Origin: Rahnella bonaserana
GTDB taxonomy: Bacteria; Pseudomonadota; Gammaproteobacteria; Enterobacterales; Enterobacteriaceae
Reading direction: 5' to 3'
DNA: 64,000 nucleotides
NCBI RefSeq assembly: GCF_019049675.1
Contig: NZ_JAFMOW010000048.1
Span: forward strand, 1-64,000
Below are positions 46,965 through 56,292 of this stretch, one piece after another. The notes below the pieces were generated by a model. That model had not been told where the DNA came from. It worked only from the letters and a program-made list of their open reading frames with translations, and searched no databases. The position numbers and the translations under genes were made by a program. Within the stretch, counting starts at the first letter, position 1; each line of letters starts with the position of its first letter.

Positions 46965-47597
46965 ATGTTAGCTACAATGCGACGCCACGGCCTGATCCTG
47001 GCTTTCTTTGGCGCACTGATGACTGGCATGACGGCCTTGGTCAATCTGATGACCAAACCGACGATTGAACATCAGGCGCTGTTACAGCAGAAATCGCTGT
47101 TTGATCAGGTGATCCCAGCCAGCGTCTACGATAACGACATGCAGAACGAATGTTACAACGTCACCGATGAATCCCTGGGTACCGCCACCCCGCACCGCAT
47201 GTATCTCGCGCGTAAAAACGGTCAGCCGGTGGCAGCCGTGGTGGAAACCACCGCACCTGACGGCTATTCCGGTGCGATTCAGTTGCTGGTGGCAGCAGAT
47301 TTTCATGGCAAAGTTTACGGTTCCCGCGTGCTGGAACAGCATGAAACGCCGGGGCTGGGTGACAAAATTGAAGTGCGCATTTCCGACTGGATTAAGCATT
47401 TCGCCAATCAGACTATTAACGGTCCGACCGACGAACGCTGGGCGGTGAAGAAAGATGGCGGTATGTTTGATCAGTTTACCGGTGCGACGATCACGCCGCG
47501 CGCCGTTGTGCGTTCGGTAAAACGCACAGCATTATTTATCGGGACGGTACCGTCTCAGCTTTCCCACCTCACCCCTTGTGGAGCCCGTGATGAGTGA
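46965..47597 (+). CDS. rsxG: Electron transport complex subunit RsxG
   Basis: RsxG is an NqrC-like subunit anchored by one N-terminal helix, with its domain on the periplasmic side and an FMN bound through a threonine. The 210-residue protein has the flavin motif [12 protein letters not shown] near residue 174 and [11 protein letters not shown] near 125. Its end overlaps the rsxE start by 8 bp. Confidence 0.95.
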   Translation: MLATMRRHGLILAFFGALMTGMTALVNLMTKPTIEHQALLQQKSLFDQVIPASVYDNDMQNECYNVTDESLGTATPHRMYLARKNGQPVAAVVETTAPDGYSGAIQLLVAADFHGKVYGSRVLEQHETPGLGDKIEVRISDWIKHFANQTINGPTDERWAVKKDGGMFDQFTGATITPRAVVRSVKRTALFIGTVPSQLSHLTPCGARDE

Positions 47598-48288
47598 AGC
47601 CAAAAAGATAATTGTTCAGGGTCTGTGGACCAATAACTCCTCGCTGGTGCAGCTGCTGGGACTTTGTCCGCTGCTGGCCGTGACGTCCACCGCCACCAAC
47701 GCCCTCGGTTTAGGGCTGGCAACCACGCTGGTGCTAACCTGTACCAACGCGATGATTTCCGCGTTCCGTAAGTGGATCCCGGATGAAATCCGCATCCCGA
47801 TTTACGTACTGATTATCGCCTCGGTGGTGAGTACCGTGCAGATGCTGATCAACGCTTACGCATTCGGCCTTTATCAGGCGCTGGGGATCTTTATTCCGCT
47901 TATCGTCACCAACTGTATTGTTGTCGGTCGCGCCGAAGCCTGCGCCGCCAGCAGCCCTGTCCATCTGGCGGCTCTTGACGGTGCCATGACCGGTCTGGGC
48001 GCAACCTGTGCGATGTTCGTGCTCGGTTCAATGCGTGAAATTCTCGGCAGCGGCGTGCTGTTTAACGGCGCAGACCTGCTGCTCGGCAGCTGGGCGAAAG
48101 TGCTGCGCGTCGAAGTGCTGCATCTGGATAATCCGTTCCTGCTGGCGATGTTGCCGCCGGGCGCGTTTATCGGCCTCGGCCTGTTGCTGGCCGCCAAATA
48201 CCTGATTGATCAGCGCATGAAAGCGCGCAAAGCCGTGCAGCATGTCTCGGCTGAAGAAACTCTGCCAAAGGGAAGTGTTCATGAATAA
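47590..48288 (+). CDS. rsxE: Electron transport complex subunit RsxE
   Basis: RsxE is the second NqrD/E-like membrane subunit and pairs with RsxA. The ATG at 47590 gives 232 residues starting [18 protein letters not shown], as in E. coli; a GTG start 12 bases upstream is less likely. Conserved motifs are [20 protein letters not shown] and [13 protein letters not shown] with the key cysteine. It overlaps nth by 8 bp, so nth is probably read from the same message. Confidence 0.94.
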   Translation: MSEAKKIIVQGLWTNNSSLVQLLGLCPLLAVTSTATNALGLGLATTLVLTCTNAMISAFRKWIPDEIRIPIYVLIIASVVSTVQMLINAYAFGLYQALGIFIPLIVTNCIVVGRAEACAASSPVHLAALDGAMTGLGATCAMFVLGSMREILGSGVLFNGADLLLGSWAKVLRVEVLHLDNPFLLAMLPPGAFIGLGLLLAAKYLIDQRMKARKAVQHVSAEETLPKGSVHE

Positions 48289-48919
48289 GGAAAAGCGTGT
48301 CGAAATTCTCAGCCGTTTGCGTGACAACAACCCGCATCCGACGACCGAACTGGTGTACACCACCCCGTTCGAGCTGTTGATTTCGGTTCTGCTTTCCGCG
48401 CAGGCCACGGATGTCAGCGTGAACAAGGCCACGGCAAAGTTGTATCCGGTCGCCAATACCCCTGAATCCATTCTGGCGCTCGGCGTTGACGGCGTGAAGG
48501 AATACATCAAGACCATTGGCCTGTTCAATTCTAAAGCCGAAAATGTGATTAAAACCTGTCGTATCCTGCTGGAAAAGCACAACGGTGAAGTGCCGGAAGA
48601 CCGCGCCGCTCTTGAAGCCCTGCCGGGCGTCGGCCGTAAAACGGCCAACGTGGTACTGAACACCGCTTTTGGCTGGCCGACGATTGCCGTGGATACACAC
48701 ATTTTCCGCGTATGTAACCGGACGAAGTTTGCACCGGGGAAAACCGTCGATGACGTCGAAGAGAAATTACTGAAAGTGGTTCCGGCCGAGTTCAAACTCG
48801 ATTGTCATCACTGGCTGATCCTGCATGGTCGCTATACCTGTATTGCGCGCAAGCCGCGGTGCGGGAGTTGCCTGATTGAGGATTTGTGTGAGAGTAAAGA
48901 GAAGGTTTATGCGGAGTGA
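48281..48919 (+). CDS. nth: Endonuclease III (Nth), DNA base-excision repair
   Basis: Nth removes oxidised pyrimidines and nicks the strand beside them. The ATG at 48281 gives 212 residues. The helix-hairpin-helix [12 protein letters not shown] contains the catalytic Lys, VDTHIFRV supplies the catalytic Asp, and the C-terminal pattern [17 protein letters not shown] is the [4Fe-4S] site with spacing C-X6-C-X2-C-X5-C. It is last in the rsx operon, as in E. coli, and is followed by a repeat block. Confidence 0.95.
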   Translation: MNKEKRVEILSRLRDNNPHPTTELVYTTPFELLISVLLSAQATDVSVNKATAKLYPVANTPESILALGVDGVKEYIKTIGLFNSKAENVIKTCRILLEKHNGEVPEDRAALEALPGVGRKTANVVLNTAFGWPTIAVDTHIFRVCNRTKFAPGKTVDDVEEKLLKVVPAEFKLDCHHWLILHGRYTCIARKPRCGSCLIEDLCESKEKVYAE

Positions 48920-48934
48920 AAGGGACGTGATCCG

Positions 48935-49080
48935 CGCGCTGGCCATGTTTCAGCAACCACACCGACAGGCTGGAAATCTTGCCGCTGCGCGGTGCCTTCA
49001 TTTCGGGATTGCAGCCTATGGTCTGCAACCTCTCATTCAGCAAGCTTTCTGAATCGCCCGCAGGATCTTAAATTCAAAAG
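48935..49080. repeat. Composite intergenic repeat module, copy D
   Basis: This single module matches the middle of copies A, B and C. It runs from GGCCATGTTTCAGCAACC through AGGCTGGAAATCTTGCCGCT to GGATCTTAAATTCAAAAG. It has the TTGCAG/CTGCAA hairpin at 49009-49028 with loop CCTATGGT. It lies directly after nth. Confidence 0.85.
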
Positions 49081-49138
49081 CAGAAGGAATTTATCTTTTA
49101 GAAATGTCGATTGGCAAGGTAAGGATGGCTCGGTCTGC

Positions 49139-49266
49139 TCCCTCCCCTGCGAAGGGGAGGGCTGGGGTGGGGTATTGAATAAAAATCAAAGAGTTAAAGT
49201 TTGCTTTGACTGCTGTTTTATCTGCTAAATCCCCTCCTGACCTCCCTCTTCGCAGGGGGAGGAGAA
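49139..49266. repeat. Two GC-rich palindromes between nth and the DUF2501 gene
   Basis: Copies of the CCCCTGCGAAGGGG family lie at 49139-49174 and 49231-49266. The first is followed by GGGGTGGGGTATT, as in the inverted copy at 1257. Both can form stems, so they may also stop transcription between convergent nth and the DUF2501 gene. Confidence 0.75.
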
Positions 49267-49274
49267 AGTCAAAA

Positions 49275-49772
49275 TCAAATAAATGATTTCGCCTGCTTCA
49301 GTACCACATCACACGCTTTAGTTTTCACTTTCTCTTTTACCTGCGTCAGCCCGCTGCCGAGATTGTTCAGGTCTACACTCTGATCTTTACCGGTTTTCAG
49401 TAAACCGCCCAGCCCTTGCTGGTAATCCTGACTTTCAGCACCCGCTGCTGTCTCAATGCCCAGTTTATTAAGAAGCTGATCTTTGACGTTTTCAGTGCTG
49501 GCTTTGGAAAGCACATTGTTCTTCACACAATACTGCAATACACCAGCGACGTTGTTCGCGCTGGTCGAGGTCAGTGCGCTGTCTCCACCGCTGAGCAGCG
49601 AGGTGAGAGAAGACGTGGTGCCGGTAGAACCGGTTTTGCTGCTGGTGCCATTCAGTCCGTCGCTGGCAGCCTGCTGCAGTTGTCCCAGAAGATTATTCGA
49701 TGCCTGTGCGCCTGCTGAAAGCAACATACCCGCAGAGGCCATCGCCAGAACAACCGCTTTCATATTTTTCAT
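49275..49772 (-). CDS. yjjA: DUF2501 secreted protein (YjjA-like)
   Basis: The 165-residue product has a signal peptide (MKAVVLAMASAGMLLSAGAQ, cleavage after QAS or near it), a Ser/Thr/Gly-rich linker, and the DUF2501 core with GVLQYCVKNNVLS and KVKTKACDVVLKQ, whose two cysteines probably form a disulfide. It resembles E. coli YjjA. The function is unknown; it is likely periplasmic. GGAG before the ATG supports the start. Confidence 0.82.
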   Translation of the reverse strand: MKNMKAVVLAMASAGMLLSAGAQASNNLLGQLQQAASDGLNGTSSKTGSTGTTSSLTSLLSGGDSALTSTSANNVAGVLQYCVKNNVLSKASTENVKDQLLNKLGIETAAGAESQDYQQGLGGLLKTGKDQSVDLNNLGSGLTQVKEKVKTKACDVVLKQAKSFI

Positions 49773-49861
49773 GTCTTACTCCATCCATTTTACATAAGTA
49801 TTGCGGCAAATCTTGGGCTTAAATATTCATTACATCAATAGGAATACCGGACAGAACGTCT

Positions 49862-50791
49862 TTATTGCGCTGCCGGCGGCGACTTGTTGAGCGCCTGCTG
49901 CGCCAGCCAGACACCTGCTGCCGTGAAAAAGTGCTGAGCCAGCGGCGTTGCCCTTCCCCCTTCGGCGACCACCAGCGCGGCGTGGCGGCTCATCGGCGTG
50001 ATATCCAGCGGACAACGTTTCAGCGCAGGATGCATTTCGTCGATAAGATGCCCGCGCGGAACCAGCGCACAACCGATGCCGACAAACACGCCCTGCATCA
50101 GCTGAAAAATCGAGGTGCTTTCCAGCGTCGGATGCAATTCCAGCCCGGACTGACGGAAGAAATTGTCCAGATAACGGCGGAAATAGCGGCTTGGTTCAGA
50201 CAGACATAACGGCAATGTCACTGCCTGTTCAGCGGTCATCCGTTCAATGTCCTGCAATTGCGGGAAATGGTCCGGGTGATACACCACGTCAACGCCGCCG
50301 TCGTCGAGCGGCACCAGCTGGAAACGCAGTTCATTGAGCGTCGAAAACTCGAAAAAACCGATCCCCACATCTACCGAATGACTGCTCAGCGCTTCAATCA
50401 GTTGATCGGCACTGACTTCTGAAACCCGGTAATCCAGCCCCGGATGCGCTTCGCTGACGGCTTTGATCAGCTGTGCCAGCGAGACGCTGCATTGTGGCAT
50501 GACGCCGATACGTAATGTACCGCTCATACCCTGTTTCAGCGATTCGACTTCCAGTTTCAGGCCTTCATAGACAGCGACGATTTCACGTGCCCAGCTCAGA
50601 ACGCGCAATCCTTCAGCGGTAAAACCTTCAAAGTTATTACCGCGATTGATCAGATTGAGGTCGAGTTCTTTTTCGAGGTTCTTGAGACGCATCGAAAGCG
50701 TCGGCTGGCTGACAAAGCTGGCTTCCGCCGCCCTGCCAAAATGCCGTTCGCGTTCGAGGTTACACAGATAGATAAGTTGTTTGATATCCAA
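49862..50791 (-). CDS. LysR-family transcriptional regulator
   Basis: The 309-residue protein has the LysR helix-turn-helix (RERHFGRAAEASFVSQPTLS, then MRLKNLEKELDL) and an effector domain. It lies 48 bp downstream of the esterase gene on the same strand rather than divergent from it, so the two may be co-transcribed. The long DUF2501 gene follows. I cannot assign an E. coli orthologue. Confidence 0.8.
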   Translation of the reverse strand: MDIKQLIYLCNLERERHFGRAAEASFVSQPTLSMRLKNLEKELDLNLINRGNNFEGFTAEGLRVLSWAREIVAVYEGLKLEVESLKQGMSGTLRIGVMPQCSVSLAQLIKAVSEAHPGLDYRVSEVSADQLIEALSSHSVDVGIGFFEFSTLNELRFQLVPLDDGGVDVVYHPDHFPQLQDIERMTAEQAVTLPLCLSEPSRYFRRYLDNFFRQSGLELHPTLESTSIFQLMQGVFVGIGCALVPRGHLIDEMHPALKRCPLDITPMSRHAALVVAEGGRATPLAQHFFTAAGVWLAQQALNKSPPAAQ

Positions 50792-50839
50792 TTTAGAGTC
50801 TGATTCAGCCGGTTGTTTTGCCTGATTGAGTGTTGCCTA

Positions 50840-51820
50840 TTATAAGCCAAAGTCATGGGTATGACGCAGCGGATTAAAACCGGCTAAGGCATCCTGACGC
50901 TGTTTACGGGCGCGGCGGGCCAAAGCATACGCCGGATCGCCGTTGAAGCCGTGGAATCCCCCCGGATAGATGCTGAATTCTACCGGCACGCCGGCGCGGA
51001 TTAACCGGCGGGCATACTCAATATTTTCATCGAGGAATAAATCTATCGAGCCGACACCAATCCAGGCCGGAGGTAATCCGCCAGGATCTTCCGCGCGGGC
51101 AGCAGCAGCGTAGCAGGAAATTTCCGGCAACCCCGCTTCATGCCCGAGATACGCCTGCCAGCCAAAACGGTTGTCCTCACGCGTCCACGAGAACTCGCCG
51201 GTGACGGGATTAGGGTTGGGATCGGTGACGGTACGGTCGTCGAGCATCGGGTACATCAGATTCTGAAACGCCAGCTTTGGGCCACCACGGTCGCGGGTCA
51301 GCAATGCCAGTGACGCCGCCAGACCCGCGCCGGCGCTGTCGCCCATCACGCCAATATGCGCAGGATCGATACCCAGTTCCTGCGCCTGTTCTGCCATCCA
51401 GACCAGCGCGGCATAGCAGTCTTCAAGCGGGCCGGGGAATGGCGTTTCAGGCGCCAGACGATAATCCACCGAGACAATTACACAATCCTGCTGTGCCGCC
51501 GTCGGACGCGTGAGCGGCATCGACTGTTCCGGACTGCCCAGCACATAACCGCCACCGTGAATGTGCAGGATACCCATCCGCCCTTTGCGTTGGTGTTGCG
51601 GCGAAATCACCGCCACACGCACCGCCGGCGCATCTTCGACACCGGGAATGTGATGTTGAGTCACCGTCACCGGCAGTGCGTCATCCTGTGACAGACTTTC
51701 CAGCGCGGCCTTCTGACGCTGCTCGCGCATGGCGGGCAAAACGGAGTTTTCAAGCACACGCTCCGGCATATCTGCCAGTAACGGGCGCAGTTCGGGGTCA
51801 ACAAGGTGGACTGTTTTCAT
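50840..51820 (-). CDS. Alpha/beta hydrolase, acetyl-esterase (HSL) family
   Basis: The 326-residue enzyme shows the hormone-sensitive-lipase family pattern: the oxyanion motif HIHGGGYVLG (about 90-100), nucleophile GDSAGAGLAAS, an acid in IDLFLDEN and the histidine in GGFHGFNG. It hydrolyses carboxyl esters; the natural substrate is unknown. It has no signal peptide, so it is probably cytosolic. It is upstream of a LysR regulator, with which it may form a small unit. Confidence 0.85.
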   Translation of the reverse strand: MKTVHLVDPELRPLLADMPERVLENSVLPAMREQRQKAALESLSQDDALPVTVTQHHIPGVEDAPAVRVAVISPQHQRKGRMGILHIHGGGYVLGSPEQSMPLTRPTAAQQDCVIVSVDYRLAPETPFPGPLEDCYAALVWMAEQAQELGIDPAHIGVMGDSAGAGLAASLALLTRDRGGPKLAFQNLMYPMLDDRTVTDPNPNPVTGEFSWTREDNRFGWQAYLGHEAGLPEISCYAAAARAEDPGGLPPAWIGVGSIDLFLDENIEYARRLIRAGVPVEFSIYPGGFHGFNGDPAYALARRARKQRQDALAGFNPLRHTHDFGL

Positions 51821-51942
51821 TGCGGGATCCCTCTGAGAATTGATTTATCCCGTTATTTATAACGCCATACACCGGTTTTAAATAGTCTCTATCGTTATGC
51901 CTTATACCTGATTAGGTTCAGTATTCCATGTTGACCAGAATA

Positions 51943-51965
51943 CAAAAAAGGGGCCGAAGCCCCTT
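51943..51965 (-). terminator. Rho-independent terminator of narK
   Basis: On the minus strand AAGGGGCTTCGGCCCCTTTT forms a 5-bp GC stem with a TTCG tetraloop and ends in a T run, 18 bp after the narK stop. Confidence 0.9.
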
Positions 51966-51982
51966 CCGTTATGCAGTTGCGA

Positions 51983-53401
51983 TTATTTTTTGCTTTGTTT
52001 GGTCGCAAAACCCTGGTTCAGTTTGCGCCAGTACACCAGCCAGGTGATCAGCGCACAAACCACGTAAAACACCAGGAAGACTTTCATCGCACCGGCCGGT
52101 GAACCGGTCATCGCCAGTGAAGTACCGAACGCTTTAGGAATAAAGAACCCGCCAATCGCGCCGATTGAAGAGATAAAACCGAGCGCCGCAGCAGTATCCG
52201 TGACGGCTTCACGCAATGCATCATCATCACTTGCACCGCGGGCTTTAGCCTGATCGGTGGTCAGTTTACGGAAGATCACCGCAATCATCTGGTAGGTGGA
52301 ACCACTGCCCAGACCGGCCGTCAGGAACAGCACCATGAATACCGCGAAGAATGCCGGGAAGTTGCCGCCGACGCCGCCAACCGGCAGGGTCAGGAACAGC
52401 AGGCCCGCGAAAATAGCCATCACAATGTAGTTCACCAGCGTTACGCGGATACCGCCGAGACGGTCAGATAACATGCCACCCGCAGAACGCGCCAGCGCAC
52501 CGAAGAACGGACCGAAGAAAGCGAATTGCAGAATGTTAACGTCCGGGAACTGGGTTTTGGTCAGCATGGCAAAACCAGCGGAGAAGCCGATAAATGAGCC
52601 GAAAGTCGCCAGGTACAACACGCTCATGATCCACAAATGGCCGCGCTTCAGCACCGGTAACTGCTGGCGGATTGACGCTTTGGAAGACGCCAGGTCATTC
52701 ATGCCGAACCAGGCTGCAATCGTACCGATCAGCAGGAAAGGTACCCAGATCCACGCCGCATTTTGCAGCCACATGTCTGAACCGTTCGCCAGCGTTTGTT
52801 TGTCACTGAACGCCGCGAAAACGCCAAGGGAAATCACCAGCGGAGCAACCAGTTGCATCACGCTCACGCCCAGATTTCCCAGACCGCCATTAATACCCAG
52901 TGCGCCACCCTGCTTCGCTTTCGGGAAGAAGAAGCTGATGTTGGACATGCTCGAGGCGAAGTTTGCGCCACCGAAGCCGCACAACAGCGCGATGATCAGG
53001 AAGACGTTGTAAGACGTGCTGGTATCCTGCACCGCAAAGCCCAGCCATGCACACGGCAGGATCAGGAAGACGGTGCTGATTGCTGTCCAGCGACGGCCGC
53101 CAAACAGCGGGATCATAAAGGAGTAAGGTACGCGCAACAGTGCGCCGGAGACTGACGGGATAGCTGTCAGCATAAACAGCTGATCGGTGGTGAAGTTAAA
53201 ACCGACTTTGTTCAGATTGACAGAAACCAGGCTGAACAGCATCCAGACACAGAAACCCAGCAGCAAACAGGGAACAGAAATCCACAAGTTTCGGCTGGCC
53301 ACTTTATGCCCGGTCTTTTCCCAAAATTCCGGATCTTCCGGACGCCAGTCCTGCAAAAGGCGGGACGGTTTTTCCGCCGGTGACGCTGATGTATGTGACA
53401 T
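51983..53401 (-). CDS. narK: Nitrate/nitrite transporter NarK
   Basis: NarK moves nitrate in and nitrite out during nitrate respiration. The ATG at 53401 follows GAGG and gives 472 residues; a TTG start 18 bases upstream is rejected. The MFS protein has 12 helices and the nitrate signature motifs GFGGANFASSMSNISFFFP (about 150) and AGLGSGSTYQMIAVIFRKL (about 360). It is divergent from narXL. In E. coli narGHJI follows narK; here an esterase gene lies downstream instead. A perfect FNR site lies upstream. Confidence 0.95.
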   Translation of the reverse strand: MSHTSASPAEKPSRLLQDWRPEDPEFWEKTGHKVASRNLWISVPCLLLGFCVWMLFSLVSVNLNKVGFNFTTDQLFMLTAIPSVSGALLRVPYSFMIPLFGGRRWTAISTVFLILPCAWLGFAVQDTSTSYNVFLIIALLCGFGGANFASSMSNISFFFPKAKQGGALGINGGLGNLGVSVMQLVAPLVISLGVFAAFSDKQTLANGSDMWLQNAAWIWVPFLLIGTIAAWFGMNDLASSKASIRQQLPVLKRGHLWIMSVLYLATFGSFIGFSAGFAMLTKTQFPDVNILQFAFFGPFFGALARSAGGMLSDRLGGIRVTLVNYIVMAIFAGLLFLTLPVGGVGGNFPAFFAVFMVLFLTAGLGSGSTYQMIAVIFRKLTTDQAKARGASDDDALREAVTDTAAALGFISSIGAIGGFFIPKAFGTSLAMTGSPAGAMKVFLVFYVVCALITWLVYWRKLNQGFATKQSKK

Positions 53402-53482
53402 GTGTACCTCGGGTGGCAACGCATTGTTGTTGTAATGATTAAGTTATGTCGCACACACTAGGTAGAGCCCCGCCTCCTGATG

Positions 53483-53496
53483 TTGATGCAAATCAA
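53483..53496. promoter_or_regulatory. Perfect FNR box in the narK promoter
   Basis: TTGATGCAAATCAA equals the FNR consensus TTGAT-N4-ATCAA. Its centre lies 41.5 bp from a predicted start near 53448, with TAGTGT at the -10 position on the minus strand. This is the classic layout for anaerobic activation of narK. Confidence 0.85.
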
Positions 53497-53640
53497 CGCA
53501 ACAGCAGGTGGATCATGGCCTGAAAATGACCACAAATCCTTTATGAGTATTCGGCGATTTTCTAATAAACTGCTAATATTCATAAAGTTGATAAAGAGTT
53601 CCCTGCCCCATTTTTACCGGTTAGTCCCAAATGGAAATAA

Positions 53641-53661
53641 AGGAGTAATCATAAAGAGGTA
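53641..53661. promoter_or_regulatory. Two candidate NarL heptamers upstream of narK and narX
   Basis: AGGAGTA (53641-53647) and AGAGGTA (53655-53661) match the complement of the NarL heptamer TACYNMT. They lie in the 358-bp gap between the divergent genes, far from the narK start, as NarL sites do in E. coli. Two short words can occur by chance. Confidence 0.35.
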
Positions 53662-53759
53662 TAGGGAAACTCACTCTGATCATAAAAAATGCCCACTCGG
53701 TACAAGACTGTGACGATCCACACTTTTCAACATCCCGATAAATTCCAGGAATTCTCTTC

Positions 53760-55565
53760 ATGCTTAAACGTGTTCTGCCTTCTCTTTCGCTGGTCAGCCA
53801 GACAACATTACTGATGTTGCTGCTTGGCCTGCTGGGTATTGGCGGAATGAGTATGGCAGCGTGGATGGCGGGAAGTATCGAAGGCAATGCCCACGCGATT
53901 AATAAAGCCGGTTCGCTGCGCATGCAAAGCTACCGGTTGTTGTCTGAAGTGCCGCTCGAAGGGAAAAACACCGCGTATATTCGCCAGATTGAAGCCGATC
54001 AGAACAGTGCCGATCTGCTGCAGGCGGTTGAGCGCGAAAATCTGCAACCGCAGTTCCAGGCGCTGCGCAATTACTGGCAGACAACGCTGCGGGATCAAAT
54101 TCTGACCGCCAGACATCCGCAGGATGTGTCTGCCAATATTGCTGTCTTCGTGGGTCAGCTTGATGTGCTGGTCGCCGAACTGGAACATAAAACGGAATAC
54201 CATTTACAGCAGATTTCGCTTATCCAGCGCGGTCTGGTCGCTGTGACGCTTCTTCTTCTTGCGCTGACTATCTGGTTTTTGCGCCGTCATCTGCTGTTTC
54301 CGTGGAGAAGTCTGCTTTCGCAGGCCAGTGCCATCACCGCCGGTGATTTCAGCCATCGTTATCAGCGTAACCGGGTCGCCAGGGGTGATGCACATAATGA
54401 AATGGATATTCTCGGCGATTCGCTGAACATCATGTCTCTGGCGCTGGCGGAAATGGTTGATAATCTGGCGCAGCGTGTGGCAGAGAAAACCGCCGATCTA
54501 CAGCAGAAAAATCAGATGCTGGATTACCTGTACCGTGTGAGCCGCCAGCTTCACACCAGCGAGCCGCTTGAAGCACGAATGGAACCGGTATTGAAAGAAT
54601 TACAATCGCTGACGCCCCTGAGCGGCGTGCAATTGCGTCAGTACGAAAATAACAGTGCCGACGTGTTTAATGCCGGGGGATTTAACGAATCAAGTCACGC
54701 ATCAGCCCGCCCGCCACGCGGCCCCGAAGAAGACGAACATACCGATGATGCCAGCGAGTCCCTGAGCTGGAGTCTGCGTGATGAGCGTGAAAATTACGGC
54801 GTGTTACTGGCGCAACTGCCGCCGGGTGAAAATCTGAATGACGCTCAGCAACAGCTGGTGAGCACGCTGCTTGAGCAACTCACCAGCACGCTGATGCTGG
54901 CGCGTCAGGCCGAACATCAGCAACAGCTGATGCTGATGGAAGAACGTTCGGCAATTGCCCGCGAGCTGCACGATTCGCTGGCGCAGTCGCTTTCTTGCCT
55001 GAAAATTCAGGTCGCCTGTCTGCAAATGCACGCCGGTGCTTTTAGCGAAGAAGACCAGAATCTGCTGCAACAAATGCGCGATGAACTGAGTACGGCTTAC
55101 CGCCAGTTGCGCGAATTACTGACCACGTTCCGCCTGATGCTCAATACCCCCGGACTGCGGGCAGCGCTGCAACATACTGTGGATGAATTCTCACGCCGTA
55201 TGGGACTGACGATAGATTTTGATTACCAGATCCCGCCGCGTTCCGTGCCAGCGAATCAGGGCATTCACCTGCTGCATATCGCCCGTGAAGCACTCAACAA
55301 TGTGTATAAGCACGCCAACGCCACGCAGGTTTCGCTTTCACTGCATTGCGTCAACGGTGAGATCACGCTGCGTATTTGTGATGACGGCGAAGGTATTTCC
55401 CCGAATGTCGAACGACAAAATCATTATGGCCTGATCATCATGCAGGATCGCGCCAGTATCTTACACGGTAAATGTCGGGTTGCCCGACGCCCGGACGGCG
55501 GCACAGAAGTAACAGTCCGTTTTCGTCCGGAAGCCCTGCCCATTAATCCCCAGGAGCAAGTATGA
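53760..55565 (+). CDS. narX: Nitrate/nitrite sensor kinase NarX
   Basis: NarX senses nitrate and nitrite in the periplasm and phosphorylates NarL. The 601-residue protein has helix 1 (about 13-36), the ligand P-box [15 protein letters not shown] (about 46-60), helix 2 (about 160-178), a HAMP region, a central domain, and the transmitter with H-box [14 protein letters not shown] (His near 402) and the ATPase motif [10 protein letters not shown]. coli NarX has a cysteine cluster in the central domain; here that part has no cysteines. It overlaps narL by 4 bp. Confidence 0.94.
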   Translation: MLKRVLPSLSLVSQTTLLMLLLGLLGIGGMSMAAWMAGSIEGNAHAINKAGSLRMQSYRLLSEVPLEGKNTAYIRQIEADQNSADLLQAVERENLQPQFQALRNYWQTTLRDQILTARHPQDVSANIAVFVGQLDVLVAELEHKTEYHLQQISLIQRGLVAVTLLLLALTIWFLRRHLLFPWRSLLSQASAITAGDFSHRYQRNRVARGDAHNEMDILGDSLNIMSLALAEMVDNLAQRVAEKTADLQQKNQMLDYLYRVSRQLHTSEPLEARMEPVLKELQSLTPLSGVQLRQYENNSADVFNAGGFNESSHASARPPRGPEEDEHTDDASESLSWSLRDERENYGVLLAQLPPGENLNDAQQQLVSTLLEQLTSTLMLARQAEHQQQLMLMEERSAIARELHDSLAQSLSCLKIQVACLQMHAGAFSEEDQNLLQQMRDELSTAYRQLRELLTTFRLMLNTPGLRAALQHTVDEFSRRMGLTIDFDYQIPPRSVPANQGIHLLHIAREALNNVYKHANATQVSLSLHCVNGEITLRICDDGEGISPNVERQNHYGLIIMQDRASILHGKCRVARRPDGGTEVTVRFRPEALPINPQEQV

Positions 55566-56212
55566 ACGACATGAACCCTTCCACTATTTTGCTGATTGAC
55601 GATCATCCGATGCTGCGTAATGGCGTCAAACAGCTGATTGCGCTGGATACCAGCCTGAAGGTGATTGGCGAAGCCAGCAACGGCGAACAGGGAGTGGAAC
55701 TGGCCAAAAAGCTCGATCCCGACCTGATCTTGCTTGATCTGAACATGCCGGGCATGAACGGCCTCGATACGCTCGACAGTATGCGCCAGACCTCGCTTTC
55801 CGGCCGGATTGTGGTGTTCAGCGTCTCCAATCATGAGGATGACGTCGTAACGGCACTCAAACGCGGCGCGGACGGATATTTACTGAAAGATATGGAGCCG
55901 GAGGATTTGCTGACCGCGTTGCACAACGCCGCGGCGGGGAAAATGGTGTTAAGCGAAGCCCTGACGCCGGTGCTGGCTGCCAGCCTGCGGGAAAGCCGTC
56001 CGAGCGGTGACCGCGATATTCAGTCCCTGACCCCGCGCGAGCGCGACATCATCAAACTGATTGCAGAAGGTTTGCCGAATAAGATGATCGCCCGCCGTTT
56101 GAACATCACCGAAAGCACGGTGAAAGTTCACGTCAAACATCTGCTGAAAAAAATGAAGTTAAAATCCCGCGTCGAAGCCGCAGTGTGGGTATTGCAGAGT
56201 AACGTGCTTTGA
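55562..56212 (+). CDS. narL: Nitrate response regulator NarL
   Basis: NarL is the DNA-binding partner of NarX and NarQ. The 216-residue protein has a receiver domain with the phosphorylated Asp in [11 protein letters not shown] (about 59) and a LuxR-type helix-turn-helix ([34 protein letters not shown]). It is translationally coupled to narX (ATGA) and followed by a palindrome and the convergent ychO. Confidence 0.95.
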   Translation: MNDMNPSTILLIDDHPMLRNGVKQLIALDTSLKVIGEASNGEQGVELAKKLDPDLILLDLNMPGMNGLDTLDSMRQTSLSGRIVVFSVSNHEDDVVTALKRGADGYLLKDMEPEDLLTALHNAAAGKMVLSEALTPVLAASLRESRPSGDRDIQSLTPRERDIIKLIAEGLPNKMIARRLNITESTVKVHVKHLLKKMKLKSRVEAAVWVLQSNVL

Positions 56213-56228
56213 CAGTCGTCAGCCTTTA

Positions 56229-56267
56229 AAACCCCCTCCCAACCTCCCTCTTCGCAGGGGGAGGAGT
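56229..56267. repeat. GC-rich palindrome between narL and ychO
   Basis: A member of the family CCTCCCTCTTCGCAGGGGGAGG, able to form a stem between the convergent genes. Its nearest relative in the window is 49231-49266. Confidence 0.75.
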
Positions 56268-56292
56268 AAAACAAATCGCCTTTCTGCTTTAG

